From contig NMRA01000433.1 in NCBI GenBank assembly GCA_002633005.1, forward strand, positions 109,615 through 173,614: a stretch of 64,000 nt of DNA, in the 5' to 3' direction. Made by a program: the position numbers and the translations under genes. Source of the DNA: Phoronis australis (taxonomy: Eukaryota > Phoronida > Phoronidae). Below the pieces are notes generated by a model, which searched no databases, had not been told where the DNA came from, and saw only the letters and a program-made list of their open reading frames with translations. Shown here one piece after another: positions 11,656 to 24,045 of the stretch (its first letter is position 1; every line of letters begins with the position of its first letter).

Positions 11656-13716
11656 GCACAAAGGTGTCTCCTATTCTTCTGAGCTCGGTCTTACTTGCGA
11701 ATATGTGCAACGGAGTGAACGAGAACCTGGATATAATGCGAAAGCGATTTCTGGCGCTTTGCTCACATTTAAATCTTATTAACTTCTGTTGTCCTCAAAA
11801 CATGTTACACAGGGGCGAAACCCATTTTATGGTCACGCCTCCAAAATCCAGCTACTGCCCGTCCGCGACCGGCAGACATCAAACTTGCAGAAAACAATCC
11901 CAGCAGCTTCCCGGCACTGTACATGTAACTTGGTCACCGGGACCGAAGTTAGTTCGGCGAGTGTCTGCTAGTTCAGGAGTGGGGTCTTATTGGGACGCAG
12001 CTGGAATTTAAGGCGAAGCCATGCAGTCGTGTCCATCGTCTGACCTTTTGACACGGTGAAGTCAGTATTCTGCAGTAAATTCTTAATCGCAAGCTCCACG
12101 ATTATCGATTTGATATAATATTACCATCAGTTCTAGCAATTCTAATACCAGCTAATACACTTCTATAGCAAACGAGTGTGGTAATGAGGCTAATAGTAAT
12201 TGTCTGCGTGGAGAGATTAAATTTACTACAACAGCGAATTTGAAATGCTCGAGCTGATGTTTTGGCTACAAACTGCTTGGTGCTCGTTTTATCAATGGTG
12301 TTCTACGTTAAAAACTTCACAAAATGTGTTATCTTAATGTGGGTAATGACGCTGGGGAACAGTTGGGATAAAAAATCCGAACATGGTGCAAATTTTGCAT
12401 CCTTTTCGTATCCTAATTTCGGTTACGCGATATTTTCACTTGCTAAGCATGTTCCTATCATATTCACTGCGAAAAAGTTGCGCAATGCAACACTGTTTCA
12501 ATTGCCTGTCTTGTAACTCTGGCTTTTCAAACATGGCCAAAGATTTTAAACATGGATCCGGGTTTTTCAAACACGGCTCAATTTTTCCAAACATGGTACA
12601 GCAGCACTTTCGGAAATATGAACGGAGGTGAACACTCTAATTATTCAAACAGAATCACAAAAACGACATGATGGTTTCGTGAATTCTATTTCAGCTTTGA
12701 TTCGTGTCCTGATTTTTAATAGCACCATATGTACATGTAAACTTAAATATTTAACAAACACTTCCAAGCATGTTGCAAAGATCAGTGGATAAATCATGCA
12801 ACCTGAAAACATCGGAATTTATCCAAATTTTGACAAGTGTCAGGGGTCACTTGTAAACTGACGTGTTGTGTTACCAGATCAGCCTAAATGAAACAATAAG
12901 AAGGAGTATGACCTTAGTGCAGAACGTTTAGGGTTAAGTTAAGTGTTACAAACGGTTAGGGTTAGGATCATAGGGTCGGTGTTACGGTTAGGGTGCGGCA
13001 ACAGGGTTGAGCATGAGTTCACGAGATTTCACTCTCTTCTGATTTTGTCCGGCGTGATTAAGCCAAACCTTTTAGACTTTAGCAAAAAAGTACATTGTAT
13101 GAACGTAATTACATAAGTGTGATTCCAATCGCTGACTTTCGAAGTAGCTGCGCTATAATGAAAGTCCCTATCCCGCTAGACGGCGATCAGGTCTTAGGTG
13201 GACAGGCATTCAGCGCCACCTACACTTCCTGTGTAATGCGGATGGGAGGTTTCAACCTACGGGTGTCAACAGCGTTTTAATACCTTTCCTGCAATCATAG
13301 ATGATAATGCCGGCAAATTTCCAGTTGCTCGGCGGAGTACATTAATGGCTCACGAAAAGAGGCAGTTGTCTTGAGTCGAATGGAGGGAGGACACCATTCT
13401 CCATACGTCTCCCTCTGCGAAGAACTTTCGCACTGTGCTAATTTGGTGACTGCTACGACTGATAAAACGGGAGAATATCGATCCCAGCGGACTTCAAAAA
13501 ACAAACATAAATTAATGAACTCAATCTAATCGAACTATGGGAAGAGCTGACAATTTGATTTTCCCTTGGGATTGATGAACCACTATGCTGTAATTAGCTT
13601 TCTGTCCACCAAATCTTTGTAAGGACCAAGCGGAAATAGCTTTCGCTCTCTAATTACCCTTGAAGCCTCCAATATGACAAGACCGCTATTCTGATCCAAA
13701 TAGCCTTGGAATGGGA
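11656..13716. other. Non-genic stretch with minor repeats
   Basis: No gene is recognised. At about 12524-12600 there are four degenerate copies of a TTTxCAAACATGG motif. At about 12925-13010 there is GGTTAGGGTTAGG-like sequence too degenerate and short to be a telomere array. Part of the right side is probably the 3' untranslated region of the galactosyltransferase gene, but I see no clear poly(A) signal for it. Confidence 0.45.
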
Positions 13717-14913
13717 TCAGGAGAACACCATGCGGTTAAATGTTTCTTCTACTTTCTTGAGCAAAAATCTGTCACTGGGACACACGCGGTATCCCGTTTG
13801 TTTAGTGGTCATTAATCTCCACAAAAGGGCAATTTCGTCCGGTGATAATCCGTGAGCTGTTGCTAACACCCTCTTGTATATACACTCATCGTACGGAACT
13901 GGAACGTATGTAAATCCCTCGTAGTTCGTGACTTTCACTCTTGCTCGTTTAGCGCACTCTCCGAGGTATGCATCCTCAATGTGCATTATTGGCACTTTCT
14001 TGCTGGCTTTTAAGATTGCCTGAGCGCTCCGTCTGGACAGAACGTAACCCGAACCGCTTGCATACGGGGGGAACTGTTCGGGTTTGTATTCTTTTCGTGA
14101 CAGAAAATATTTTTCCATTTCTGGACTATACTCACGGATAGGATATCCGTCCGTCCATAATCGCCCCATGAATAGATTGTTGTTTGTTCTGCTAATCTTT
14201 GCACCGTCTATGGCTTTAAGGACATTTTTGTAGATCACAAGCATGTCGTCGTCAGTCTTCATGAAGAATTTCACATCACCACAAGAACGTAGAAAATAAT
14301 TTAATGAAGCTACTGTCTTCAAACTCAAATTATAGTATGAATCTACAAAGTCAAATTGTATAATGTCGTTGAAGTAGTCACTTTCGTGCTCAATGTTTTT
14401 CTGCAAATTGATGTCTTCTGTTGACCCCAGAACAAAATATGTACCAACGGTTCTATTACCTACAGACTGCACTCGGGACCATGTTTGTCTCACTAATCCC
14501 CGCCAATGACTGTTTTCAGGTCGAGAATGGATAAAAACGGCTAAATATCTGTACCTCTGTTGCCCTGAACACCTTAAATTTTCTCCAACAATAACCGGAA
14601 AATTGTCCAGATTTTTGTGAATCCAGGGAGGTATTCGCACAAGCTGTGATACGTCGACATAATCGATTTCATTTACCGGATTTCTTGGTCTTTCAGGAAG
14701 TATGTCCAATTCCCGTTCATACCTACCATCCCTGCTGACGAAGCGATGGTCATTAAGCTTATTTCTCGGCCTCGTCAACATTGGTATTACTGAGTTCGCC
14801 TCCTCTCCCCACTGCAGGACACTTGTTACGAGATGTTCAGCAATAGAAACGATCACAACGACCAGGACGAGTACGAGCACTTGTCGAACGTGTGGCTTTC
14901 GGTGAAACTTCAT
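13717..14913 (-). CDS. Beta-1,3-galactosyltransferase-like protein (GT31), intact
   Basis: The gene encodes a 398-residue type II Golgi membrane enzyme that adds galactose or N-acetyl-hexosamine in beta-1,3 linkage to glycan acceptors, using UDP-sugars. It has a short basic N-terminus (MKFHRKPHVRQ), a hydrophobic anchor at about residues 12-30 and a stem. The GT31 motifs follow in order: RGLVRQTW (138-145), FVLG (160-163), DIIQFDFVDSYYNLSLKT (183-200), the metal-binding KTDDDM (219-224), FPPYASGSGYV (281-291) and EDAYLG (313-318). Asn-glycosylation sequons lie at NRT and NLS. I chose the ATG at 14913 because the anchor follows directly; the frame stays open for 43 more codons upstream to an ATG at 15042, giving an implausible leader. 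The single-exon structure is typical of B3GALT genes. The exact acceptor cannot be read from sequence. Confidence 0.93.
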   Translation of the reverse strand: MKFHRKPHVRQVLVLVLVVVIVSIAEHLVTSVLQWGEEANSVIPMLTRPRNKLNDHRFVSRDGRYERELDILPERPRNPVNEIDYVDVSQLVRIPPWIHKNLDNFPVIVGENLRCSGQQRYRYLAVFIHSRPENSHWRGLVRQTWSRVQSVGNRTVGTYFVLGSTEDINLQKNIEHESDYFNDIIQFDFVDSYYNLSLKTVASLNYFLRSCGDVKFFMKTDDDMLVIYKNVLKAIDGAKISRTNNNLFMGRLWTDGYPIREYSPEMEKYFLSRKEYKPEQFPPYASGSGYVLSRRSAQAILKASKKVPIMHIEDAYLGECAKRARVKVTNYEGFTYVPVPYDECIYKRVLATAHGLSPDEIALLWRLMTTKQTGYRVCPSDRFLLKKVEETFNRMVFS

Positions 14914-17765
14914 GCTCGACTCGGGAACAGACCCCCTTCTCCCAGTCAACAAAATATCACCATGGGTCCATTTACGCTGGGAACCACTAGTAGTTCCAAG
15001 ATCTACGCAAGTCGCGGTCCCGCTTAGTGCAGTAACGCACACTACTACTTTTCATTGTTCAGCTGACAGTCTTGCTGCTTTACGCCAACTCGCTCAATCG
15101 CATACATCCAATTTAACTAATAGGCAGTCAGTAGTCATAAATCATTAAGCGTCACAAAGTAGTAAACATACACTCGAGGTGCAGCGTGACACGCTTTCTA
15201 CCGTTTGTGGTTTGCCCTATTTTGATGATGCTGTATAGTATAAAAACATATACCTAGAATATCACGTCATACCAGTGCATTCAGGTAGGCCAAGGTTTAA
15301 TGCAGCGTCCACGTTAAACTCCCCCATGATGTACTTTGTCGATTAACAGGCGAGTTCTCAACTCTTGCCATCCGTGGGGAGCGAAAGGGTGCGTTTTTAG
15401 GCTTCCAAATTGGGAACTTATCTGGACCAAACAGGTGTAGTGGTTGCATAGTAAAGCATAATTAGGCTACAAAACTGACGATGCGAAGAAAGCCGAGCGA
15501 ACATCTCAAGCAATTTGGCTTTTGATTCCGCATGGTGAATTCTCTGGAATGACGCACGATATAATTTTACACTGGTCTAAATTGACCACCCCTCTTTTAG
15601 AACCTCATTCAGGAGGAATATCCCTTCTTTTGTGTTTGATCAGGTTCTTATCAATTGCCATTGCTATATTTACAAAAGAGTGGAAAGCTGATTGACCTAA
15701 TACAATCGATCGGTCAGGACCTACATGTACACGGTATTCATAAAGCAATTCTGTTTGCTGACGCATAATGACGCATAATAAGAACTCGTGGGTATGGTTA
15801 TTCCGATTTAGGGCACTGCAGCTTACCAGGAAAGAGGAATTTTTGAAAGATGTAGCTAAGTTTTCCGTCTTCGTCAGTGTATGTTTTCTTATGGTTAGCT
15901 TTACCGATAACACATATGGTTGGAGTCTAACAGATTATTTTTAGTTTCCGAAAGGAGAAAAAAAACACAGTTTCATTGAATTTTATCTCAATGTGCGAGT
16001 GAAACCGGTTTCTAAAGAGCTTTAGTCATTACCAAACGGAAAGGAGTAGAATTCAACGCAGTGTAATACGCCGCAAGGGTTTGCGTTACTACAATACAAC
16101 GCAATGATTTACGTTACAGGATAAACGAGGTGAAACTATTCACAATCTTGACTCAACAGAGAACCCTATACAATCAGCTACTTCCCGATATTAAAAAATA
16201 TGGCGCACTTTCAACATAGACGTAGCACATCACATCTGACGCAAACAAGTCAAGATATTTTTGAAATTCATCCTGGTACGGGAATTGGAGATAGTTAGGC
16301 CTATAAAAGATCGCGCACAATACCAGTGACTGCTGGCAACTCATAAGAGACACAACTTTAACATCTTTCGCCGCAGAGATAATAACTCTTGGGCTGTCTC
16401 CGGTGAGTCCATTCATTCTTGAATGATGTTTAGGTAAATTCAGCGCAAGGATTTACGTTACAATATATTACAATGCATTGTTGCAGAAAAATAGGAATGG
16501 ACATTTTGAATATCAGAAGTTTCGAGTAAACCTCTGAAATTCATGTATGCCCTCTGTTGACGTTTAACTATTTGATAAAGAGAACTTAAATTTCTATTTT
16601 CGGTCAAGTTAGCATATACCGAGGCAAATGAAGAGGAGCAAAATAGCGGGTATGCATGCATGCGGTTAGCCTTGGTACAAAGCTGGATATAAATATACAG
16701 CTTTGCACCGATGCGGATAAAAAAGTGGTAAGATAAAATCTGACACAAAATTAGCGTCATTAAAAACTACAGTCTTCCTTGAGTAATTTAAATTATTTAA
16801 CGGTGTTGGCAAAAATGGCGTTCTACCGTTATTCTGCTGCTCAAGTTGTGGAACGATCTTTAGCGATCGCTTTCGGCGCCATGAAATTTTGCGTCACCTA
16901 TTGGACAGTTTCTTTTTTTCCCCGATTCTTTAATCAACTGTTCTTCTCTCACGAGCATGCGTACACGTCACAACAAATTATCAGAAGTGGTTTCACTTCA
17001 TTATAAGTTTTTAGAATTTTGATACCGAAAAATCGAATTTCAGAAGAAATTTTGCTGCTGCCAAGCTATCATCATCACCCGAGAGATGTCGCAAAAATTT
17101 TGGAAATGGTGCGTGCGCGTAACACGAGCGTACTGTTTTCAAAACGACGAAATACTTTTCATTGTTAGAAAAAGCGGAGAGTTACACAAGAAAATGACGT
17201 TTATTGCATTGTTTTTCACTTAAACGGCTGTAACGGGCAAGGTGAGTGTCGGTTGGCTCCCAGATTTTGCATGCACACCGTCCGGTCTTTAGCTTTGCAT
17301 GTTGATACAAGTTTCACGGCGCGGTGACGAGCAAAACTTCCCTGGCTGTGTGCAATTTCGGGGTCTACGGAAGAAATTCACGCAGTGGGACCTAGCTGTA
17401 TTTTGACGACAGTCTTCATAAAGCTAGCTGGCTGGCTAGCATACGGTATGTTCATACAAATACACATCACAATAAAAATGATCGAACATGTGAAATAAAA
17501 CGAAAATTGAGTATCGGGAAATGGTGAAGAGAATACAAATATTAAAAATTAAGCTGACAAAGTGTTACAACGGAATGTTTTAGAATGTGTTTTCGCCAGG
17601 CATAATGACAGTACCGGCACAACTCGGCGTTGCTTTATTGAACGGTGCTAATACAGGGAAGTCCGAAAATGAACCAGCGAAGTTATTAGGTACGTTAATT
17701 CTAAGTCTTTCGGTAACTAAAATAAAAATTCCAATACAACCTGCATTGAATGTTTTGATGTGGAA
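14914..17765. other. Non-genic stretch
   Basis: The right part of 14914-15200 is probably 5' flank of the minus-strand galactosyltransferase gene. The rest holds no recognisable exon. Two short related segments near 16050-16125 and 16434-16485 share AACGCA/TTTACGTTACA motifs and may be ends of a small repeat. Confidence 0.45.
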
Positions 17766-18190
17766 TCTCATTTATAGAACGAAGGTTATCAAATTTGCAG
17801 GACTATTTGAATTGTATAACTTTGTTATTTTGGCTGTGTTACTTTTGTGTTTAGCTTATCTCGAAAGATGTACTCTGTATTTTGTCTAACATCTTAGAGC
17901 GGATAAAACATTTGAAAAGGTTTTGTGTAATTTACGTCAATGGAATTTCAGTTATTCTCTAAAGTACAACAAAAGTATATTTAATAGCAACTCATTTGTA
18001 GCCTGTTACTTTGCACTTCATATCAGTGTAGTTAATTAATGTATAATTACGGCAAACCCAGTTAGGTCACGCCTGTCATAGTTACATATACCCTAGTCTG
18101 GAAGCCACTATGGCGTAAGTCTTTCGCAAGGCTAGTATTCAATACTACAGCAACGGATTATCTGCGACGTCTTTAATTACTTTTCACTGG
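17766..18190 (+). repeat. Allelic or segmental duplicate, copy 1
   Basis: This stretch, starting CTCATTTATAGAACGAAGG, is repeated nearly unchanged at 20700-21124, directly after a single N. A short open frame shared by both copies (ending LAYLERCTLYFV) has no recognised family. The second copy lacks the following 18191-20140 segment. Confidence 0.85.
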
Positions 18191-18994
18191 GACTGTTCCC
18201 AAAATGGATGCTGGGAACCAAACGAACCCATGCTCGCAAAAACTCTTGAGCCCATTCTCAGATTACGTCAGGCCACTGGCAAGACAACCTTCTTCCATGT
18301 TGATGTATGGTGGATTCAAACGGCACAGTAGGTGCAGCAGATGTAGGTGCGACATGATTACGTGCTCCGGTAAGCAACTCCATGCTATGTTTGCTGAGCA
18401 AACAATATTCATGAAATTTTTAAATTTGAAGGTTTTAGTGACCCCTGGTGGTCTTAGGTTCAAGTATATTGGGTTTATAACGAGGCCGCATTTCAGTAAC
18501 TCAAGCTGTCTTCCACATACGTTTCTTTTTTAACGCTTAATCCATATTGATACTAGTAAAGCACCAACAGACACGCGTTCGGTTGAAGAAACTAATTTCT
18601 AATTAGACCAAATATACCATTTGAATATTTATTACAGCTTGTTCCTCAGGCTTAGTGACGAGAAGTGGTTTATCTGGTTTTGCGAAGAAGTGACAACTCG
18701 TTAATTACTCCTCGAGACCATGGTCGGCTAATTTAATGACGTTTGCCAACTTGAAGAGCCTGGTGTGAAACAATAACGAACAGTTAGGCCTACCTACAAT
18801 GTAAGCCCAGTGTCTACAACCTTTTGATGAAAGGGACATTTGATAGTAGTAGTCTTCTTCTAAAGGTGCTTTTGTTATGGAAGGAGAGTCTGTAGCCTCC
18901 TCAAATGAAAGTCAGCAAAACAAACTAAATTTGTGAAACGTTAGTAAAGGCAGAGTTGTTCTATGGCCGCGCCCACAATTAGAGTCAAGCTTGT

Positions 18995-19330
18995 ATGTGT
19001 CGATTGAAGGGCATAGGGTGGGGCGCTAGTAGCGACTGCCCACTGTTAATCTGCAAAATGTTTATAAGTCCCCTATTCGAATATGATGCCATCGATATTA
19101 CAACCCGTGTCCCTTCAAGAATCGAAAAAATTACGAGAATTCAGAACTGGGCGCTGAGAATTGCTATCAGCCAGCCCACTCCCGAACAGTACACGAGATC
19201 GCCGGAATGCAGACTGTCTCTGACAGACTACAATCATTCTGCGAAGCTACAGTGTACATTAAACCGAATTTCAGTGACAAGCCTGTACCAGGAGCACATA
19301 AGGGTTCTGGAGCTGCTCAACTGGTAACGA
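18995..19330 (+). pseudogene. Non-LTR retrotransposon (LINE) fragment, reverse-transcriptase C-terminal region
   Basis: The open frame reads WGASSDCPLLICKMF, ISPLFEYDAI, then RIEKITRIQNWALRIAI and later YNHSAKLQCTLNRIS. The order of a short helix, a P-L-FEY box and a basic IxxIQNxALR helix is typical of the thumb and post-RT region of many non-LTR retrotransposons. No catalytic box is present, so the fragment is 5'-truncated and inactive. Clade assignment is not possible. Confidence 0.55.
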
Positions 19331-19533
19331 ACTGTCCCGACGGCCAGTGTAAAGACAACCCAGGGTCAGCATGACCGCTGTTGCCATCAAGCCAGTTTCG
19401 TGTAAGTCAAATGCTATGCAAGTAGCCAACGCCGCTGTCGCCATCCAGCCAGCGTCTCTTCCACCAAAGAATCAGAAATACCGTATGCCGGTTTGCGTTT
19501 GATTATGGTTACGTATTTCGCTGCACTTTGCAT

Positions 19534-19666
19534 GGGCGGTGCAGCACTGAAAAAGTGGGGGCTTCTAAAACCCCCCAGGCCTTCTGTGGTGCACCGCCTA
19601 TATGGGCGGCGCACCACTGAGAAAAGTGAGGGCTTTAGCCCCCCAGCAACCTATGGTGCGCCGCCC
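19534..19666. repeat. Two GC-rich hairpin repeats
   Basis: Two units (19534-19598 and 19604-19666) share GGGCGG-GCA-CACTGA, a G-rich block followed by a C-rich block, and a closing GGTGC-CCGCC. Each forms a stem of about 30 bp. Related units occur near 28956, 56588 and 58875. The short inverted-repeat structure suggests a miniature element. Confidence 0.75.
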
Positions 19667-20370
19667 ATGCGTTGGAGTTTGTTTACCTACTGGCGGAAGG
19701 TGAAATCGTCCGATCTTGCGAAGCTGTCCGGGGGTTTAGCCCTCATCACTCATCATTGGGCCGCGCCCACGTCCTTGGCGCAAAACAATTTTGACACACT
19801 AAGTTTCCTCAACTCGGGTCAACAAGAGCATTGAAATTTTGGCAGTAATTGCCCTTTAAATTGTCTCAGTGCCGCGTACCAATCCGATCATACCAAATGG
19901 CCGAAACAACAAACTCGGTGTAAGTAAGCGATGTGTAAGGGTGTCTTAACATGCTGCGAAAAAAGGCTCAGACTGTGGATAGGCGTGATGAAGGTTTGCG
20001 TCTAGATCAGTCGCTAGCCCTAAAGAGATTAAATAGCAGACGAGAATACGCCTGTAAAAGATGCCGCCGAAAAAATAATTTTGATTAGAACAAATACATT
20101 AAGATTTGACGTATGTATAGGGACTTTAATAAATGCCTGGAACACAAATGCATGTATGCGGGTAAATATATTACATCGGCCTTTATTAACACAAATGCAT
20201 GTATTCGGGTAAATATATTACATCGTCCTTTATTAAAACTCGAAAGCATCGTTCGTTGTCCTGGTTATTGCGACGTATGGGGGCAGGTGTTCGATTCCTG
20301 TCAAAATAAACATGTACCTGAATTCTACACCTGTACGAACATAATCTACAAACTCGGTTCCGTAATCATA

Positions 20371-20573
20371 GATTTAACATAATACATAAAAACATTTCTG
20401 ATACTATAGGTAATCATTTCAATTCCAAAAACCATAATATTCAAGATCTTTCTGTACAAATAATAGAAAAACTCCAACAACCCAGTACCCCTCACATACT
20501 TAAAAGAGAACAATATTGGATAGACAAACTGAATACAATAGAACCTCATGGATTGAACATAAAAACTTCTTAA
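20371..20573 (+). pseudogene. 3' end of a Penelope-like element (GIY-YIG endonuclease C-terminal part)
   Basis: One plus-strand frame reads GNHFNSKNHNIQDLSVQII, then LKREQYWIDKLNTIEPHGLN and a stop at about 20573. The H-F-N...H-I-DLSVxIIE pattern, the glutamate in REQYWI and the terminal PHGLN are typical of the C-terminal GIY-YIG endonuclease of Penelope-like retroelements. Everything upstream (reverse transcriptase, GIY and YIG boxes) is missing. It sits between the two duplicated segments, just before the single N at 20699. Confidence 0.65.
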
Positions 20574-20698
20574 AATATGTCATTGAATTTTTTACGCAAA
20601 AATGTATCATTTTCATTACACCATATCTTATATGTCAATTGTCATTTTGTGTTTGATTTTACTTTATTTCTGTTTTTGTTGATAAAGGAAGTTGTTAC

Positions 20699-21322
20699 NC
20701 TCATTTATAGAACGAAGGTTATCAAATTTGCAGGACTATTTGAATTGTATAACTTTGTTATTTTGGCTGTGTTACTTTTGTGTTTAGCTTATCTCGAAAG
20801 GTGCACTCTGTATTTTGTCTAACATCTTAGAGCGGACAAAACATTTGAAAAGGTTTTGTGTAATTTACGTCAATGGAATTTCAGTTATCCTCTAAAGTAC
20901 AACAAAAGTATATTCAATAGCAACTCATTTGTAACATGTTACTTTGCACTTCATATCAGTGTAGTTAATTAATGTATAATTACGACAAACCCAGTTAGGT
21001 CACGCCTGTCATAGTTACATATACCCTAGTCTGGAAGCCACTATGGCGTAAGTCTTTCGCAAGGCTAGTATTCAATACTACAGCAACGGATTATCTGCGA
21101 CGTCTTTTAATTACATTTCACTGGAACACAAATGCATGTATGCGGGTAAATATATTACATCGGCCTTTATTAACACAAATACATGTATTCGGGTAAATAT
21201 ATTACATCGTCCTTTATTAAAACTAGAAAGCATCGTTCGTTGTCCTGGTTATTGCGACGTATGGCGGCAGGTGTTCGATTCCTGTCAAAATAAACATGTA
21301 CCTGAATTCTACACCTGTACGA
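20699..21322 (+). repeat. Single-N join and allelic or segmental duplicate, copy 2
   Basis: After N at 20699, bases 20700-21124 copy 17766-18190, and 21121-21320 copy 20137-20333. Thus the second copy is the first one without the 18191-20140 insertion. It diverges again at the point (GTACGA) where copy 1 enters the Penelope-like fragment. Confidence 0.85.
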
Positions 21323-22421
21323 GAAATTCTCTTGGGGTCTAATTGCGAATGAAGTATATATTTGAAAGGAAGTCAAGTAAACGACTTTTAACCATGTGGC
21401 GGGTGTTAATTAACATAAACGACACGCACTCGGAGCACTCGAATATGAATTCACTAGCACGTACACCTGTATGTACATGTACATGTATAAAACATCACCG
21501 TGACTTACTTACTCGTTAAGTATACTTTTGCGCAGACAATCATTGAGAGTCGAGTGAGGTCAAGTGTTAACTAGTTATGAAAAAGTGCCTGTTTCCTTGT
21601 CGTCTCGTACATTTTGGCACCCATAGCATGAGACTCACGACCATGGCCAGTCATAACAAATCAGATGAACTTTCAAGTCCCATTCCACATGAAGTTGCTT
21701 CAGTGGATTACGGAATTTGAAATTCGTTACCAGTTTTGTAGAGTGGTCATTCTTTAGGTTTAATGCAACGATGCAAACTCAATATGAATCATAATTAGAC
21801 ATTCAAGTGCATACTAAATACTGTCTGATATCCATGTGTCTCTTTGATACATCTCAGAAGTGGACTTAGGGTATGGGGCAAAGGGGCCAAGACCTCCCCA
21901 AAAAGTCTCTCAGATCCCATTTGGCAGTTCGGTGGTGCGAATGTCTGAAGGGCAAAATCCTGGCTAATACTCTGCCCTGGCCCCTCTAACTCAAAATTCT
22001 GGATCCGCCCCTGCACCTGGTGCCTGGTGGGTCTTTTACCACCGCCAAAGCTTTCAGTCGTGGCTGACTAGTACAAGATACTACACCAACAGATTTCCAA
22101 TATTCTGAGCATGCTTTATACATCGAAAATGGTATAACACTGGTCTGTACTTTACTTTCTGTATCCCCAGCATATGGTGGTTTACAAGTTTACCAAGAGA
22201 TGGCGTCGAAGAGGAAATTCTTTTTCTCGATTGACAGAATCAACCCAGAATGTCGCAGAGTCTAGGACTGTTTGCGAAGTGTCAGCTCATAGAATACATT
22301 ATGTAGTTTCAAAAAGCTCTGTGATATTAAACCTGTTTGTTTAAGAAATTTTAACAAAACAAACATCGCCAAAGTGCCAACTTTTGTGGTAACTGCAAGT
22401 CTGGAGTGGTGACAATGCACT
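21323..22421. other. Non-genic stretch with a short dispersed repeat
   Basis: No exon is seen. At about 21840-22020, sequence including CCTCCCCAAAAAGTC and ACTCAAAATTCTGGATCCG resembles, in reverse orientation, sequence near 52905 (GATCCAGGATTTTGAGTTG), so it is a dispersed repeat. Confidence 0.5.
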
Positions 22422-24045
22422 TTAAAGGAGAACTCCACCCAAAATACAACCTATTTTATATCAATTTAGATCGAGTAGTTCTACTCGATAACTATACGTT
22501 CGGTTGCGTTACCTGACACCTGATATCAGACGGAGGTTTTGAAATTATCCACTGACGTCATTGGTTTCACGCGCAGTCTGTTCAGCAGTTCACAACACGG
22601 GTTACTGGTGTCAGCTTACCGCTTGCATTCATCGTTTAACACCAATAAATCACCAAACTTCGATATAAAACCCTTAAAAATACACCGAGTTCGTATAAAA
22701 CGTATTGTATTATTTCGCTGGTACGGATTCATTGGTATTTGGACACACCGTAGCCTACAAAGTTCGGCCAATTTACCAAGGTCCGTGGCATTAGTTTAGG
22801 GTCTGTTCGGCGATAAATTCGAAGTATTCTTCCGTGAAATACAGACAGGAAAACCTAGATCTGAGTTGTTTAGACTTGTGATTTTTTTGAGTTCTAAACA
22901 CACAAAACGCTTGTTATACCGGTCAGTGGCTCGGAACCCGATCAGGCCCGTCGTGGCAGCCGGGACTGGCACGAACATAAACCAGCTGGAGTTGGAAACT
23001 AAACCTCCAGTCACGAAAAGCCTACGATAGTGAGCCGAAGAAATAATGTGCACGTAATTATTTATGTGAATTATCCAAAAAACCGAAAATCTACTTACTT
23101 GTCGGGGGCCGCGAAGTCGGGTTCCCCTTCCACAGTCCGTCAAGGAAAAGGTTGTACAGTAACAATGATTTGAATAATGTATTTGTATTTCTAAATAAAG
23201 ATTCCCCTAACATGTGACCATAGCATATAAAATCGAGTAATTGTTTCACAACAGCTTTCTTTCAGCACACTGAATTAGCATGCGCTCACACAGCCTCGGC
23301 GCTCGGTCAATCGCCTTTATTGCCGGCATCAAAAGCAGGTAAGGCAGAGGCCATTGCTGACTTCTCAACATTTGCACTCACGAATACTGCAAATGCATTA
23401 CAAATTGTATCTAATGAGCCAGACTTTGTTTCAGTTTTATATAAGCATTTGTTAGGATGAGAATAATTCATTTTGAAACAGGACGCAGAATCATAAACGT
23501 CTATATAGCAAATCGCCCGGCGCCAATCCCGACTTAGTTAAGTGCTCATCCGACGAAGACTTCACGGATCGGATCGTTAGGTTTCACAGGCTATCAGTTC
23601 GAACCGGAATACACTGATCAAGAAATACTAGAGAGGCGCCGTGAACATTCGCAGGCAACGGAACGTATGGATAGTTTTTTGGTAAGCTGGAATTCGTCAG
23701 CGAAGTCACTGTCGAAGAAATGCCGGCCACAGACACGGAGAGGTTTCACGGCCTCATACTTGCTTTCATTCTTCAGTACCGCGAGCCACTTCCCAAGTCG
23801 AAAAAACAATATAACCACTTTCTAAACAGCTTCATAGTTCGGACAAGCGGGAACGATGCACCGCCATATAGCGGCATTCACTCTGCAGACGAACCACTGA
23901 CGTCGCTGCGTTGTTTCTCAACTTCCTCACAAGTTAACACGACACCTCTCTGCAAGGTGAGGTCTACCGTACAAGAGGCGATGTGAATATAGACCGATTA
24001 AGACGGTAAAAAAGACTAATTAAATCGGGTGACATTCTCCTTTAA
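22422..24045. mobile_element. Kolobok-like DNA transposon, decayed
   Basis: The ends are inverted: AGGAGAACTCCACCC from 22426, and in reverse complement AGGAGAATGTCACCC from 24041. TTAA flanks both sides (22422-22425 and 24042-24045). A THAP-type zinc-finger remnant lies inside on the minus strand. TTAA duplications together with a THAP domain are the published hallmarks of the Kolobok superfamily. No catalytic core is recognised, and the only coding trace is broken. A second copy of its right end lies inverted at 27478-27690. Confidence 0.65.
23618..23872 (-). pseudogene. THAP-domain pseudogene
   Basis: The minus strand reads RCIVPACPNYEAV, a stop codon, then FFRLGKWLAVL, and RVCGRHFFDSDF. 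That gives the C-x4-C pair, the conserved Trp and the C-x2-H of a THAP zinc finger, a DNA-binding module common in transposases. The in-frame stop and the missing ATG (ATA in its place, compared with ATG in the related copy near 27655) mark it as non-functional. Confidence 0.7.

Larger units (their letters stand above)
18191..20140. mobile_element. 1.95-kb insertion absent from the duplicate copy
   Basis: Copy 2 reads straight from TTTCACTGG to AACACAAATGC (21116-21130), while copy 1 has 1,950 extra bases between the same flanks. CTGG stands at both ends of the insert (18187-18190 and 20137-20140), consistent with a short target-site duplication. The insert contains a LINE-like fragment and two GC-rich hairpin repeats, so it is probably a composite of older elements or one unclassified element. 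Confidence 0.65.

Noticed and set aside
12925-13010. Interstitial telomere-like TTAGGG sequence
   Set aside because: Only two or three true TTAGGG units are present, mixed with unrelated bases.
14914-15042. Upstream extension of the galactosyltransferase
   Set aside because: The 43 extra codons would put a polar stretch before the membrane anchor; the inner ATG gives the standard type II layout.
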